Source: Mesostigma viride
Lineage: Eukaryota > Streptophyta > Mesostigmatophyceae > Mesostigmatales > Mesostigmataceae
Assembly (NCBI GenBank): GCA_009746045.1
Contig: RPFO01002059.1
Span: 1-64,000, forward strand
DNA length: 64,000 nt
Direction of reading: 5' to 3'
Below, one piece after another: positions 20,529-60,493 of the stretch. Under the pieces are notes generated by a model. The model searched no databases and had not been told where the DNA came from. It was given only the letters and a program-made list of their open reading frames with translations. The translations under genes were made by a program, and so were the position numbers. How positions within the stretch are numbered: position 1 is the first letter of the stretch; every line of letters starts with the position of its first letter.

Positions 20529-20912
20529 CTATTTGTGTTGCATGGGAGGACCAGGGTAGGGCATGCCCATGGCCGGCTGCGGTTGCTGCGGATAGTACAT
20601 TGGCTGCATGGGCTGCTGCCCGGGGTACTGCTGAGGCGGCGGGGCCCCCATGTACTGCTGGGGCGGCGCGTTGTAATATTGCTGTTGGGGCGCGGGGACG
20701 ACAACATTGGAGGGCACGGACGTCGGGCTGCTGACCATCGTCATAGTGGTACCACCCCCGGTGCTAACCCACACCTGCCTCGTGTCGCACGGGCAGCAGC
20801 AGACGGGAATGCCGCAGAAGATGCAGAGCAGCCAGGAGACGAGGCCGCAGTAGCGCTCGGTAATGTAATATCCCTGCTGACCCTGGTTAATGACGATAGC
20901 TTGGGGCTGCAT
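20529..20912 (-). CDS. Small Cys-rich membrane protein with Pro/Gln/Tyr-rich tail
   Basis: 127 codons from a true ATG at 20912. Residues about 15-48 form a hydrophobic, cysteine-studded segment (YCGLVSWLLCIFCGIPVCCC then PCDTRQVWV), probably one membrane span or hairpin. The C-terminal half is low-complexity PQQY/YPQQP (PAPQQQYYNAPPQQYMGAP). I do not recognise the family; the Cys pattern recalls small Cys-rich membrane proteins. The same kind of PQY tail occurs at the N-terminus of the PLAC8 protein 1.3 kb away, divergently transcribed. I see no introns. Strong composition, a good start and a membrane core make it likely to be real. Confidence 0.65.
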   Translation of the reverse strand: MQPQAIVINQGQQGYYITERYCGLVSWLLCIFCGIPVCCCPCDTRQVWVSTGGGTTMTMVSSPTSVPSNVVVPAPQQQYYNAPPQQYMGAPPPQQYPGQQPMQPMYYPQQPQPAMGMPYPGPPMQHK

Positions 20913-21768
20913 TTTTAACCCCCAAAAGGTATGAAACCAGCACTATCAAGGCCAGACGTCACGGATTATTTGGCCGGAGAATTTCCGAGACCTGTCACTG
21001 CAAGTGTATGCCTCTGGGCGGCCAATGTGTGTTGGCCACCAATGATGTACTGCGTTAGTAGTTTCTCCTGGCACATCAAATGGCGTCAGCGTATGCTTCG
21101 CTGTGGCTACTTTGTGTGCTCTGTACGATACAAGCCCTCGCTCGACGTTTGACTCAGGACAGCACGAGTTATTTTGGACAGCACGAGTTTTCTGACCAGG
21201 GTCACACTGCTACTCCACCTTGTGCAAGTAGCTATGGAGGCTTTATGGTAAGCAAAAGCACGTGACAAAAGCCACACGGTATACGTGGAAAAGATTTATT
21301 ATAAAGTAGCAACTGTAAGTACTAGTACTTTCATGTACCAGGTCGTGGCAGCCACTTTGGGTCCAATTCCAGTAATGGAGTCATTTTCTATTTTCGGAAT
21401 CATTGCTACGCCAAAAGGTACCGTCGGAGACCGTCGGCGCTTCATGATGAACTTGCGTGAGTTGCGAACCAATTTTTATTAGGTATGATAGGGTATCTGG
21501 GATACGCGCTTCTTCACCTTGGGCCGCCACTACCAAGTAGACTGGCTTCAGAGAGGCTCGAGAGAATCTTGACCGGCCTGCAACAGGGACTCAGGTCACC
21601 CCAGTTTGCCTGACGTCAGCGCGGGAATTCCAGTCCGCGGCATCTGGGATTTCTTATTTCGGCGCCTTTTTACTACAGTACTCGATGTATCTCGAGTTCA
21701 GGGCTGAGGGCCGTAGCTGAATAAGGCTAATTTTACAGCCTGGAGTAGCGTGGAGCAGCTTGCGTGCG
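20913..21768. other. Intergenic region between divergent genes
   Basis: Separates the minus-strand small membrane gene from the PLAC8 promoter. No gene seen. It presumably holds regulatory sequence for both genes (inference). Confidence 0.4.
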
Positions 21769-21776
21769 TATAAATA
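21769..21776 (+). promoter_or_regulatory. TATA box of the PLAC8-family gene
   Basis: TATAAATA in a GC-rich context, about 450 bp upstream of the PLAC8 ATG. Transcription would start near 21800, giving a leader of about 420 bases with several upstream ATGs (for example 21811), unless a 5' UTR intron removes them. Confidence 0.55.
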
Positions 21777-22221
21777 GCGCGTTTTACCTTCAGAAATCGT
21801 GGATTCGGAGATGGTGACACCTGGTCACGCGCGTCATCTTCATCGCCCAGTCAAGCCAGTTAACCACCCAGAAAACGCCTCCAGTGCCTCAGCCCTCCCC
21901 CGACTGCGAGACGCCCCGACCCAAATTAGGTACATGTACTACTCGGTAGACATCCTGTCGGCGTATATGGCGTTTCTGTCTTGACATTCCTTTGTGGTCA
22001 GCTCGCCATTCCATCCTTAATAATTTTTCACATTACATTCCATTTTCACGGTGCTGAAAATAAGGATTTTCTCCAGTTTGTTGGGCAACAACACAGAGTC
22101 CGACGCTTCGCCTCGCGTGACATTCGGGCCCGACACCGGCATTTCTCTAGCCCAGACCCCTTTTTTTAAATCTAGTAGAGAGCCTCTTCTCGCAGGCAAA
22201 AGACCTCTCCCTGATCTCGGC

Positions 22222-23121
22222 ATGGGAGACTACCACATCCAACACTCCGTGCTGCCCGGTTCCGATCCGACCACTACTCCCTACAACCCACCCCCAAGCG
22301 CGCCCAACCAGGCATTCGCGGCCGCGCAGCAGCCCCCCCAGCAAGGCTCCAAGAGCGTCTTCGTGCAGCCCGCCGGCGCGCCCCAGCAGCAATACTACGG
22401 TGCACCCCAGCAAGGGGGAATGTACGGCCAGCCGCAGCCCGGCCAAATGCAGCAGCCCGTTTACTACCCGCAGCAGCAGCAGCCCGGGACCTTCTACCCG
22501 CAGCCTCCGGGCGGGTACGTCCAGCCGCCCACGCAAGGGTTCCCCCCGCAGCAACAGACCACGATGGTCGTCACCACGACCATGGCCCCCACGATGGTCA
22601 CGCTCTCCCCCTGGCAGACCTCCCTGTGCGGGTGCTGCACCGAGTCCGAGGGTGGAGGCTGCGGCCACTTCTGCGAGGCCTATTTCTGCACGTGCTGGAT
22701 GTTCGGGAAGAATCGCCAGATCGTCGCGGGCACCGACCGTTGCTGCGCGTGCTTCCTGTATGCGATCACCTGGCCCCTCCTCGCGCTCCTTATCCTGCTC
22801 GCCGCCACGCTGGTCGTGTTCACCCTCGGGCTGGCCCTCTTCTGCATACCCGCGTGCATCCCCTGCTGCATCGCGTGCGGCGGGGTGTACCCGGCGGGCA
22901 ACCGCGCCACGATGCGCGAGCGGCTGGGCCTGCCGGGGTCCTACTGCGACGACTTCATGGCGCACTGCTGCTGCGCGATGTGCGCGGTCTCGCAGGAGTC
23001 GCGCGAGCTCAAGAAGAGGGGGCTGTGCGTCCCCGGGGCGGTCATGTACCCGGACCGCCGCACGACGCTCTCGCCCCCGGCCTCCCAGGTCATGATGGTG
23101 TCTTCGCCGCAGAAGTTTTAA
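22222..23121 (+). CDS. PLAC8-family membrane protein
   Basis: 299 residues. The ATG at 22222 (MGDYHIQ) is the first true ATG in this frame followed by protein-like sequence; the open frame upstream is leader. Residues 1-125 are Pro/Gln/Tyr-rich (QQQYYGAPQQGG, PVYYPQQQQPG). From about 130 the PLAC8 domain begins: PWQTSLCGCC, GCGHFCEAYFCTCWMFGKNR. A long hydrophobic Cys-rich segment follows at about 176-220 (LLALLILLAATLVVFTLGLA). The characteristic end is RATMRERLGLPGSYCDDFMA, then CCAMCAVSQESRELKKRG. PLAC8/cornifelin proteins include plant FW2.2/PCR proteins, which act in metal transport and cell-size control at the plasma membrane; the role of this copy is unknown. Single exon, high-GC codon use. 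A degenerate copy of its last codons lies at 23655-23705. Confidence 0.9.
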   Translation: MGDYHIQHSVLPGSDPTTTPYNPPPSAPNQAFAAAQQPPQQGSKSVFVQPAGAPQQQYYGAPQQGGMYGQPQPGQMQQPVYYPQQQQPGTFYPQPPGGYVQPPTQGFPPQQQTTMVVTTTMAPTMVTLSPWQTSLCGCCTESEGGGCGHFCEAYFCTCWMFGKNRQIVAGTDRCCACFLYAITWPLLALLILLAATLVVFTLGLALFCIPACIPCCIACGGVYPAGNRATMRERLGLPGSYCDDFMAHCCCAMCAVSQESRELKKRGLCVPGAVMYPDRRTTLSPPASQVMMVSSPQKF

Positions 23122-23189
23122 GGCATGCACGTGCCTAGGGTTAGTGGCATACTCCAGTAGCTGCACATGTTCTAAGGCACATGCCTGTG

Positions 23190-23523
23190 GGTAGTGCCCT
23201 AGCCCTGGAACAGAACAAGCTGGAAGGCACATGGGGCAAGGTGCCCTAGTCCTGGAACAGAACAAGCTGGAAGGCACATGGGGCAAGGTGCCCTAGTCCT
23301 GGAACAGAACAAGCTGGAAGGCACATGGGGCAAGGTGCCCTAGCCCTGGAACAGAACAAGCTGGAAGGCACATGGGGCAAGGTGCCCTAGCCCTGGAACA
23401 GAACAAGCTGGAAGGCACATGGGGCAAGGTGCCCTAGTCCTGGAACAGAACAAGCTGGAAGGCACATGGGGCAAGGTGCCCTAGTCCTGGAACAGAACAA
23501 GCTGGAAGGCACATGGGGCAAGG
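23190..23523. repeat. 47-bp tandem repeat after PLAC8 gene
   Basis: About seven units of CAAGGTGCCCTAGTCCTGGA, then ACAGAACAAGCTGGAAGGCA, then CATGGGG; units are nearly identical (CTAGTC/CTAGCC variants). It starts about 70 bases after the PLAC8 stop, so it lies in the 3' UTR or just beyond. Confidence 0.92.
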
Positions 23524-23654
23524 TTCCGTAGAAATTATAGCAGGGCGAGTTCTTCTAGGCCCCACTAGTGTGTGGGCGATTTTTAAGGCACGCGGCTCCA
23601 CTGGGGGTTGGGTTCCGTCCTTCTGGCAGTACAAGCTGTGAGGGAAATGGCTTC

Positions 23655-23705
23655 GCATGGTCACGATGGTGTCGTCGCCACAGGGCAAGCTGGGAGGCAC
23701 GCACA
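23655..23705 (+). repeat. Degenerate copy of the PLAC8 coding 3' end
   Basis: GGTCACGATGGTGTCGTCGC then CACAGGGCAAGCTGG then GAGGCACGCACATG resembles the end of the PLAC8 gene at 23087-23132 (GTCATGATGGTGTCTTCGCC, GCAGAAGTTTTAAGGCATG). It lies beyond the 47-bp array and is not coding. Confidence 0.55.
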
Positions 23706-23708
23706 TGT

Positions 23709-24869
23709 GACCTCCTTGCTCCGCTATAGTGACCCCTTTGTGGCTAGGGGGGGGGGATTCGAGGCATCAAGCAACTTGTGATCATCGGGGAGCCAGAGTC
23801 ACTTGAACAAAGCCTCACAACACAATCTGTGATCCCTCCAAGGGGTGAAGTGACATCTTGATGGCTTAAGCGGGGACGACTCACGTGCTAATTCATTATG
23901 TGGGGACTACGGCTTCGGAAGGCAACCCCTTTGAATTGGACTAGGAGGGGGTTGGATTAGGAAAATGCGGGACGTGGCGGGCGTCAGGCGTTCCGGCGGC
24001 GACCAATTTGGAGTAGGAATAAATTCAGAACCCTTGTCGGTAAGGAATAATAGGGGGGGCGGGGGGGCGGGAGGGGGGGGAATCCCCCTGGCCCGCGGGG
24101 GGGGGGGGTGCCTTTTCTGCTGGGGGAAAAATGGGTCATGCGAAGGTTGCCTTCTCAAAAAGCTACCTCTCCAGTGTTGTCGTTGGGGATTGAGTCCATG
24201 GACATGGGCGTGTATGACGCAGGGTGTTTTGATTGATTGGGAGTAGGGTCATCCTGAAGGACGTACCACGTGGGTGTTAACAATGGACGGCTGGAGAGGG
24301 GGGTGGGGTACCATTTTGGTATCATTTCGTGGAAGGACTGATTGATTGATTGTTTCGAGGATGGAGTCGCAAAACATGAATAGGCTATGCATCCATCACA
24401 GTGGCCCTGATGCGGAATGTGAGATAGGGTAGGCAGAGAGCCTGCACAGTGTTTCTCGAAAGGCGGCCCCTGCAAAGTATGGGAAAGCAACGTGTGGCTG
24501 CATGGCACTTGCTCACGTGCTTTTGCATAACGTTCCCTGCACATCGGCCGATCGCTGATAACCGGCCCCCACTCTGGTGCCTGGGCCAGGGATCGCTTGT
24601 ATCATATAGGTGACAAAGGCTGGTGGGAACGCATATAGTTGTCTCACTTAACACGAATATCTGTTTTCAGAACCACCAACGTTGTCTTTATGTATTATAT
24701 AACATTGAAATAAATATCACAGAGAGGACCGTTTTCTACTCTTTGTGGCCTGGAATAACAGCAATGGCCGTTAGTTCCAGATCAAGGACGTGCCATAGCT
24801 GCTGCCTAAGTAAGAAAGTAAGCCTTACTTTCTTACTTCACGCAAGTAGTACTTGCGTGTCATGCGCAT
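23709..24869. other. Intergenic, no gene recognised
   Basis: Contains G-homopolymer runs at about 23747-23756 and 24050-24110. A segment at about 24592-24715 (TATAGGTGACAAAGGCTGGT and following) recurs in diverged form at 57998-58100. No coding support. Confidence 0.45.
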
Positions 24870-26433
24870 AGGCATGCCACGGAGTACTGTGCTAATCTCA
24901 TCAGAAAAATAATTACACAGAAGTTTAAACCACAGACAAATATCGTCTGCATCATGCCCCAACCACTCCCCTCCCCTCCCCTCCCCTCCCCTCCCACTGA
25001 GGACTTATGCTCACATGACGCAGTCACGTGTCTATTAATTAATTTATTAATGGTGCTGGTGATATATGGCATGCCCTGGTACAGGTCCTCATTGCGGACA
25101 TGAGCAGCATATCCTACTCTGAAAATGGAACGCAGCATGTTGGTGACCGCGCCGTCCAGCTTGCGGGCCAGGTCGGCGCCGGTGAGGGTCCACGTCTCGG
25201 CCCCATACGTGAGAACAGGAAGGACGAGGACCTTAAACAGGTCCTGTTTGGGCGATCCTGCCCAGGGGCTTGCGCCACAGGGCCCGGAACTGGCGTAAAG
25301 CGTGCCAGGCGAGGGAGATGTGATGGTCCACATCAGCCTCGCGCGCAGCTGGGAAGCAGGCTGCCCAGCAGCTTGATGCGGTCCCGATACAGGACTCGAG
25401 AGCCGTCCAGATAGAGGGATGGCGGTGAGTGGGTGAGCCCAACCGCCAGGGCCTCTGTCTTCTTGCTGACCTCAAACCCCACTGCGCGGGCCTCGATAGC
25501 TAGGTAGTCAAGCCATGTCTGCACGAGCCCAGTGTCCTCGAAGAGGGTGGTGTCGTCTGCGTAGATGATGTCCGCCAACCGAATCTCCGTTTCCGCTCCG
25601 CCATGCCAGAAGTGGTTAGCAACCTGCACCCCTGGTTCCCTACCCACGATGCGGGCAAATCGCTTGCGCGCCTGAATCATTACAAATTTGACCACTATAA
25701 TGAACAGGTAGGGCGACATGCAGCACGCAGCCCTGCCACACACCCTTCTGTACGTAAAGGGCATGGTGGTGTGGTCGGGACCGTAAGAAGTGCGCACCGA
25801 AGTGGTGGACCCTTCATACAGGTTGCGAATGACATGCAGCAATAAGGGGGCGGGGGATCCGGAACAGCTCGGGGATGTCCCAAAGCGCAGGCCAGAAAAC
25901 CGAATCTAAGGCCTTGATGAAGTCCACCAGCACAAGAGGCGGGGCCCACTTCGAATGTTCCGAAAAGTGTTCGATACTTTTTGTCGGTTTTTGGACTTTC
26001 AAAGGGACTCACCAGGCTGAAGGCGTTGCAGTTCCTCCACCAGTCGGCGAGTAGCGAAGAGCGCTTGTACTGTGTTGCGACCTGAACGGAAGCCGTGCTG
26101 AGTCTCGCTGAGGTGACCGTCCAGGGCCGTGCGCAGGCGGTTCAGGATGAGCCGCATAAGAAGCTTGAGGTGGGCACTTTGAATGCACACCCCTCTGTAG
26201 TTGCCGGGGTCGGCTGGCGACCCCTTGTTCTTGTACAGCATCGTGCGAAAACTGTGTTGCCAGGCCGCTGGAGGTGGTTGCGACGACAGCAGAAGGCGGT
26301 TGCAGATGTTCCGGAAGAGCAGCATAACACCAATGTCCTCAAATTCGGCTGCAAGTTTCACAACTGCGGCAGGAATCTCGTAGTCATAGTCACTAGATGG
26401 GGATATACGAGCCACGAGCCACGAGGTAGCCAT
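24870..26433 (-). pseudogene. LINE ORF2 reverse transcriptase, broken
   Basis: The best RT of the LINE family in the window. Frame 26433-25999 has LYKNKGSPADPGNYRGVCIQ, LNRLRTALDG and TQHGFRSGRNTVQALFATRR. Frames 26002-25814 and 25842-25333 give VDFIKALDSVFWPALW (the F-ALDS-W motif), then the catalytic IIYADDTTLFEDTG and the thumb EARAVGFEVSKKTEALAVG. Frame 25333-24860 gives TYGAETWTLTGADLARKLDG and NEDLYQGMPYITS. At least three frameshifts disrupt it, and the endonuclease domain is missing. The family is a plant/algal-type non-LTR element with an ORF1; the exact clade is not determined. Confidence 0.85.
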
Positions 26434-26739
26434 GGCTGACGGCGGAGCTAATAACTTTCACGTTTGGGCACCAAATTCGGCTGTGAATATCACAATCGCT
26501 TCGTCTTTCTAAGACGCACACGCTGATATAATTTTCTGAAGCTATTATGCAATATATGGTGAGCAAACGCTCCTCCGCGCAACGCAGCCTGGCGGCTGCG
26601 CTCAGCCCTGAAAATACGTCTGCAGCTCCGGCTGCAGCTTCGCCCACCGGCCCATAAGGCAGCGGCGCCACTAGCCAAGCTCTAGTGGTCGCCCAGCCCC
26701 CCGGGCTCACCTCGCCCGCAACGTCGCCTTCAGGAGCCC
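26434..26739. other. Spacer between head-to-head LINE pieces
   Basis: Joins the 5'-truncated minus-strand RT to a plus-strand ORF1. No ORF supported. Confidence 0.35.
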
Positions 26740-27987
26740 AAGGGCAGTCGCCCTGCCGAGCCGAGCTGGGTAGAGCTCGACTTTGACGCCAGCCAGCCCG
26801 GCTTTCTTGACAGGTTCACCGAAGAACGCATCCTGGCCTGCGTGTTTTTTGGATCGCACGGCTTGCTTCTTGCACTGTGCAAGCAGCTCTTCATCCAGGG
26901 TCGCCTCTTCGATGCTCACCAGAGGCGCACCTACACTTTCGACCCCTTCCCCAGCCTCCGCCGCCCCCACCTCCAGCAATTCGTCCTCTTTTCCCTCCTC
27001 GGACGCTCCATCGAGGAGCTTTGGCCCCCCAAGCCCCTCACCACCCCAATCCTCCATCCGCTCACTCCTTAAGGAGGCCCTCGAGCAGTACGTGGCCCCC
27101 ATCGTTGCAGATGTGGCGGCCATGGGCGGCACGCTGAATGCCGAGCTCCCCCTCCTCTCCACCATCTCCACCGCCACCTCCACCCTCCTCGCCTCCTCCA
27201 CCGCCACCCCCCCCTCCTCCGCCGCCATCACCGCCCAGCTCTGCGACATCGACCAGCGCCTCAATTAAGGACAATGCCATCGCCATCGAGGTCCTGCAAA
27301 ACACCGCAGGCCTCACCGCCCAGGCGGTGAAGGACATTGCCGCCAAGCCAGCCCTCGCTGGCCCGGCTGGCGATGCTCCTCCCACCCAGACCTGGGCGGA
27401 CATGCTTAACCTAAGCAACACACCACCTCCACCACCTCTGCCGTTGCAGCGCAGCTAGCTCCAGCAGCAGAAGCTCGACCTCCGCGAGGAGGCCGAGCTC
27501 GCCAAGCGCAGCCTTAAGGTCATCGTCAAGAACTTCGACATGGAGGAAGGTGAGAATTCCGAGAAGCTTGCACGTGCGTTTGAGAGCAAAATCCTTGATC
27601 GCATGGGCCTTCTTGGTGGGATTAAGCTGGTCGCCCACCGCCTTCCCCGCGCGCGGGGTAAGCTAAGCAGGGGCGCCCCTGCTTCTTCTCATCTTTAAGA
27701 GCCCAGCGGACAAGATTTCGTTTCTCAGACGCCGCAAGCGGCTCGAGAACACTCCCTTCACCGTGGACGACGACTTGACCCTGGCGCAGCAACAACGGCG
27801 ATGGGAGCTATGGCCGACCTACCTCCAGCTCCGGCAGACCAAGGCGGGACAGCCGGTGTACTGGAAGGGGGCGGCCATCTACGTCGACCCCAAGCCCTGC
27901 ATGGCACGCGAGCCCGGCGACCACCGCGGCCCCAGCGACTCCAGACGCCCCAGCTTAGGGGAATACAGCAGTAGTAGTGTAGAATAG
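26740..27987 (+). pseudogene. LINE ORF1 (plus copy), disrupted
   Basis: Successive frames give a Ser/Pro-rich N-terminus and EALEQYVAPIVADVAAMGGT with DIDQRLN. After a frame change come LQNTAGLTAQAVKDIAAKPA and QTWADMLNLS, then an in-frame TAG at 27456 and a nucleic-acid-binding type segment (AKRSLKVIVKNFDMEEGENS, FESKILDRMGLLGG). The end has SPADKISFLRRRKRLENTPF, DDDLTLAQQQRRWELWPTYL and PVYWKGAAIYVD, stopping at 27987. Order and motifs fit an L1-like ORF1 protein with an RRM-like centre. At least two frameshifts and one stop make it a pseudogene. Confidence 0.7.
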
Positions 27988-28009
27988 CTAGACAGTGGCC
28001 TTGTACATG

Positions 28010-28440
28010 CACGCCTACTACAGGTGCACTATACCAGCTGACTTGATCCTTGCGAAGGTCGAGGGCTTGTTGCTTGAGTTGTGCCGAGATGGTGGAGGTG
28101 GTGGAGGTGGTGTGCTGCTTAAGCAAGTCCGCCCAGGTGGAGGGAGCATCGCTGGCCGGGCCAGCAGGCGCCGGCTGGGCGGCGATGTCCTTCACCGCCT
28201 GGGCGGTGAGGCCGGCGGTGTCATGCAAGCTCTCAAGGGCGTTGGCGGTGGCTTGAAGGCATTGGTCGAGGTCGAGGAGCTGGGCTTTGATGTCGGCAGT
28301 GGAGGCGGAAATGGCAGTGGAGGTGGAGGCGGCGGCGGTGGAAATGTGAGGAAGTTCAGCAGTCAGCGTGCCACCGATTGCTGCTACGTCGGCAGCAAGG
28401 GGGGTCACGTGCTGCTGAAAGGCTTCCGTGAGAATCGAAC
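28010..28440 (-). pseudogene. LINE ORF1 (minus copy), partial
   Basis: Minus-strand frame 28408-27758 begins TPLAADVAAIGGTLTAELPH, then LHDTAGLTAQAVKDIAAQPA and STWADLLKQH, and ends in KQQALDLRKDQVSW before similarity stops at about 28010. It is an inverted second copy of the middle of the plus-strand ORF1, facing it across about 30 bp. Confidence 0.7.
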
Positions 28441-29830
28441 GGAATGCGGGGGCGGAGATGGATGGATCTCGAGCTGGGCATAGCTTGATAGATCATGGTT
28501 GTCTCCTTGATAGCTTGATAGATCATGGGGGTGCAGGTGCCCTGGTGCACCTCGATCGAGCAAGTGTCGTTTACATTCCCACCCTTGCAGGAAGTAGCTT
28601 AGAATGTATTAAAAGCCATTTGCCCCTTCTCTGGGATATGTGCTACATTTACTCCCAACGTAGTTAATATCTAATTAATTAATTAATGGGGATATAATTC
28701 CCAATTAATTGATCAATTAATGGGGATATAATCCTCATCCGAGCTGTCCTCTACTGTAATGGCAGACGAGGCGGTAATTAATTGCACCTATGGAGCCACG
28801 AAAACATGGGCAATCATGGCTGCATTGGCATCCAGGTGCATGAGACGGCCATGTCATACGCATGCTCCGGCATTACATTTTCCAGGTCGGATATGCCGAC
28901 ATACAGCGTGCGACTATGGAAGTTATATTTATCTAGGCATTAGTGCATCGCTTATCAATTTAGCACTACTCTCAGTAGAGACCATAGATTACAACTAATT
29001 ACAGGGCACCTGTCCCGCTCCTACCAGGTTGACACGTACCGAGCTAGCTGCAGATTGTTATGTCATCTTTGCGCTGTATGAAATGGATCGATCTTGTTCG
29101 AAATCTTGAACACATGGAAGCAACCGCGGTATAATTGGCGCGGAAGTGGCTTGTGCAAATTAAGCATGCAGCTATAGAGGTTGACATGCCAAAAACTCTG
29201 CATACCGTGGTGAATGTCTGGACGTGAAACTCAGCGGCATATTTCAAACTGCACGCATTGTCACAGCGCATGACGCACATAGCATTTTCACTATCAGAAA
29301 TTAAGAGGATAGGAGGCTGCATTTCCTGCAGGGTGTGAATTGAACCCAGCGTTACCTACCTCAGCAGCCGGCAGGCTCGCATCAGCCAAGAAATGACATT
29401 TTCTGCATCTGCCGCTTCCGACCTGATAGGTCAAATGAGATGACGAGTTGGCCACAGGTTAAGGCCAGACCATTAAACATTTACCTTCTTTTCAAATGCT
29501 GGTCCAAGGAGGGAATCCACTTTACGGGTTTCCACATGGGAGCCACATCAAGTCACAACCAGTCATGGGAGCCACATCCCCCCCTGCTCTGATCCGCTGT
29601 CTCACTCTTGACCCCCTTTTGCGCGCAGAGCACCCCAAAGTCTATATCAATGAGACAACCAACGCAGGCCAGAAATCTGGAAGAATCCGGACCATGGGAC
29701 CAAAGTCTATATGGCACCCAAAGTCCGCACAATCGGCACTCTTATCTACGGCACAGGAAGCTGGCCTTGTGGAACGTAGCTTGCCATTAGGGCGGACGCT
29801 CTCTGCGCATGGAAGGATCCTGGCCGTGAA
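28441..29830. other. Intergenic, no gene recognised
   Basis: Contains an AATTAATGGGGATATAAT duplication at 28680-28732 and the repeated words TAGCTTGATAGATCATG at 28480-28526. No coding support. Confidence 0.4.
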
Positions 29831-30195
29831 CTGACATGGGTGTCATATAGAACCCCGGCTGGGTACTGATTTGGGTGTCATCTAGAACCCCGGCTGGGTA
29901 CTGACATGGGTGTCATCTAGAACCCCGGCTGGGTACTGATTTGGGTGTCATCTAGAACCCCGGCTGGGTACTGATTTGGGTGTCATATAGAACCCCGGCT
30001 GGGTACTGATTTGGGTGTCATATAGAACCCCGGCCGTGGACTGATTTGGGTGTCATCTAGAACCCCGGCTGGGTACTGATTTGGGTGTCATATAGAACCC
30101 CGGCTGGGTACTGATTTGGGTGTCGTATAGAACCCCGGCCGTGGACTGATTTGGGTGTCATCTAGAACCCCGGCTGGGAACTGACTTGGGTGCCA
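29831..30195. repeat. 35-bp tandem repeat
   Basis: About ten units of CTGATTTGGGTGTCATCTAG then AACCCCGGCTGGGTA, with two CGGCCGTGGA variants and ATCTAG/ATATAG alternation. It lies about 340 bp beyond the last exon of the Nudix gene (which is on the minus strand). Confidence 0.92.
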
Positions 30196-30532
30196 TCTCG
30201 TATCGTCCCCCTTATACACTAACGAGTGCTTGCCTTGCGGTATAGCCATTTGATGGTTTCTCCTGGCCATCTCGTATCCTTGTGGTCCCATAATCATCAA
30301 CAAATGAAATGGAAGCGCGTGATTGGCCGCATGCCTGGTTGCCGTGGGCCATCCATGAAGTACGCACTGGTGTTGTATTCATCATGAGCACGCGCCAGTG
30401 CGGGACAAGCATGGCTTGTCCACATTCGGACATCCACATTCTGTCAGGTGTGGATCTTCGTACAAAGAATCGCGGCTTTCGTTTGAGGTGTGGACTTTTC
30501 AGGCCCTTAAGGCACGCAACTGCTTTAACCCA

Positions 30533-59465
<28,933 letters not shown>

Positions 59466-60067
59466 CCTCAAACTGAGGCTCGTCAGTGCTGGTACTCCAT
59501 AACCAATTGATGTCAATGTCGAACTACAACAGGACCCAGGGTGCTTCCGCAACAAAATACAATGTTAATGCAGCAACGTGTAAAACTCAACCTGGAACGT
59601 GAGGCTCCTGCAGCCTGGACCAACGTTTGGCTCTTTTTAAACCGTCGGCTGCCACCAAACCAAGTTGCTGTAGTACGTAGGACTGATAATTCTAGTTACG
59701 TCCACTTGAAATTATTGTGTTCACTGGAGTTTTGTCTCTGACGTCTGCCACGTATTCTTGTCCTTGCAAACAAACCAAATCTTAAAAAAAATCAATCCAA
59801 AGTTACAGTCTGATCACGTCTTCGTGCATGCAGGCTCGCGCATGCATGAGGAAATTGCTACATAGATGTTCAATGGATGACATTGGCGCTGTAATGATTT
59901 ACGGCTTAAGCGTTTTTAAAAAAATAAAGAACGGATCGGTTGCGAGGGGTGACAAACGAATACCGAATACTTATCCCGGCCCGTTATCTACCCAGTCAAC
60001 TGTGACACTGAATCGCGGGATGAGAGCTTCTTTCTGAAAGCAATTGCAAGGGGTGAGCATTGGACAA
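59466..60067. promoter_or_regulatory. Bidirectional intergenic region, Nudix (-) / rhodanese (+)
   Basis: 602 bp between the two start codons. A TTTAAAAAG stretch at 59633-59643 (minus reading) and TTTTTAAAAAAATAAAG at 59912-59928 could be TATA-like. A five-codon upstream ORF (ATG at 60019) precedes the rhodanese start. Shared promoter function is inferred from spacing only. Confidence 0.45.
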
Positions 60068-60493
60068 ATGGTTGGCATCGCTGTTTCCTCTCAAGTCCCA
60101 CCAGTTGCCAATGCCACAGATGTCCACAGGTTGGGCGCAGTCCGCAAGAGCTCGTGGGTAGCGGGAGGAAGCTCCGTGTCCAAGTGTCGCAGTACAGGCA
60201 TTCGATACCCCCCCAGGAGCTCAAAATGCGGCGTGGCGAGTACGGCAATCGCTGCCCAAGGCAAACAGTATTACAGCAAGAATAAGGAGCAGAAGGCCAT
60301 CATGGACGACGTCCAACGTCGCTTAGAGAACGGGACCGCGGGTTTGCAAAGCATCGATGGGAGCCAGCTCGCGGCCTCCCTGGCGAAGGGCAAAATGACC
60401 CTGCTGGACATCCGGCCAGGGTACGAGCATTCTCGCGGGCACGTGCGAGACAGCGTCCACGTTCCCCTGTTTGTAGAGGACAACCCATTTGAG
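60068..60493 (+). CDS. Rhodanese gene exon 1
   Basis: 142 codons: transit-like leader, SIDGSQLAASLAKGKMTLLD, then the DIRPGYEH-GH motif. Donor GAG|GTAAGT. Confidence 0.88.

Noticed and set aside
22147..23286. 379-residue antisense ORF over the PLAC8 gene, and 231- and 170-residue sense ORFs in other frames
   Set aside because: Shadow frames of a GC-rich coding region. The PLAC8 frame has clear domain motifs; these have only Arg/Ala/Pro-rich composition.
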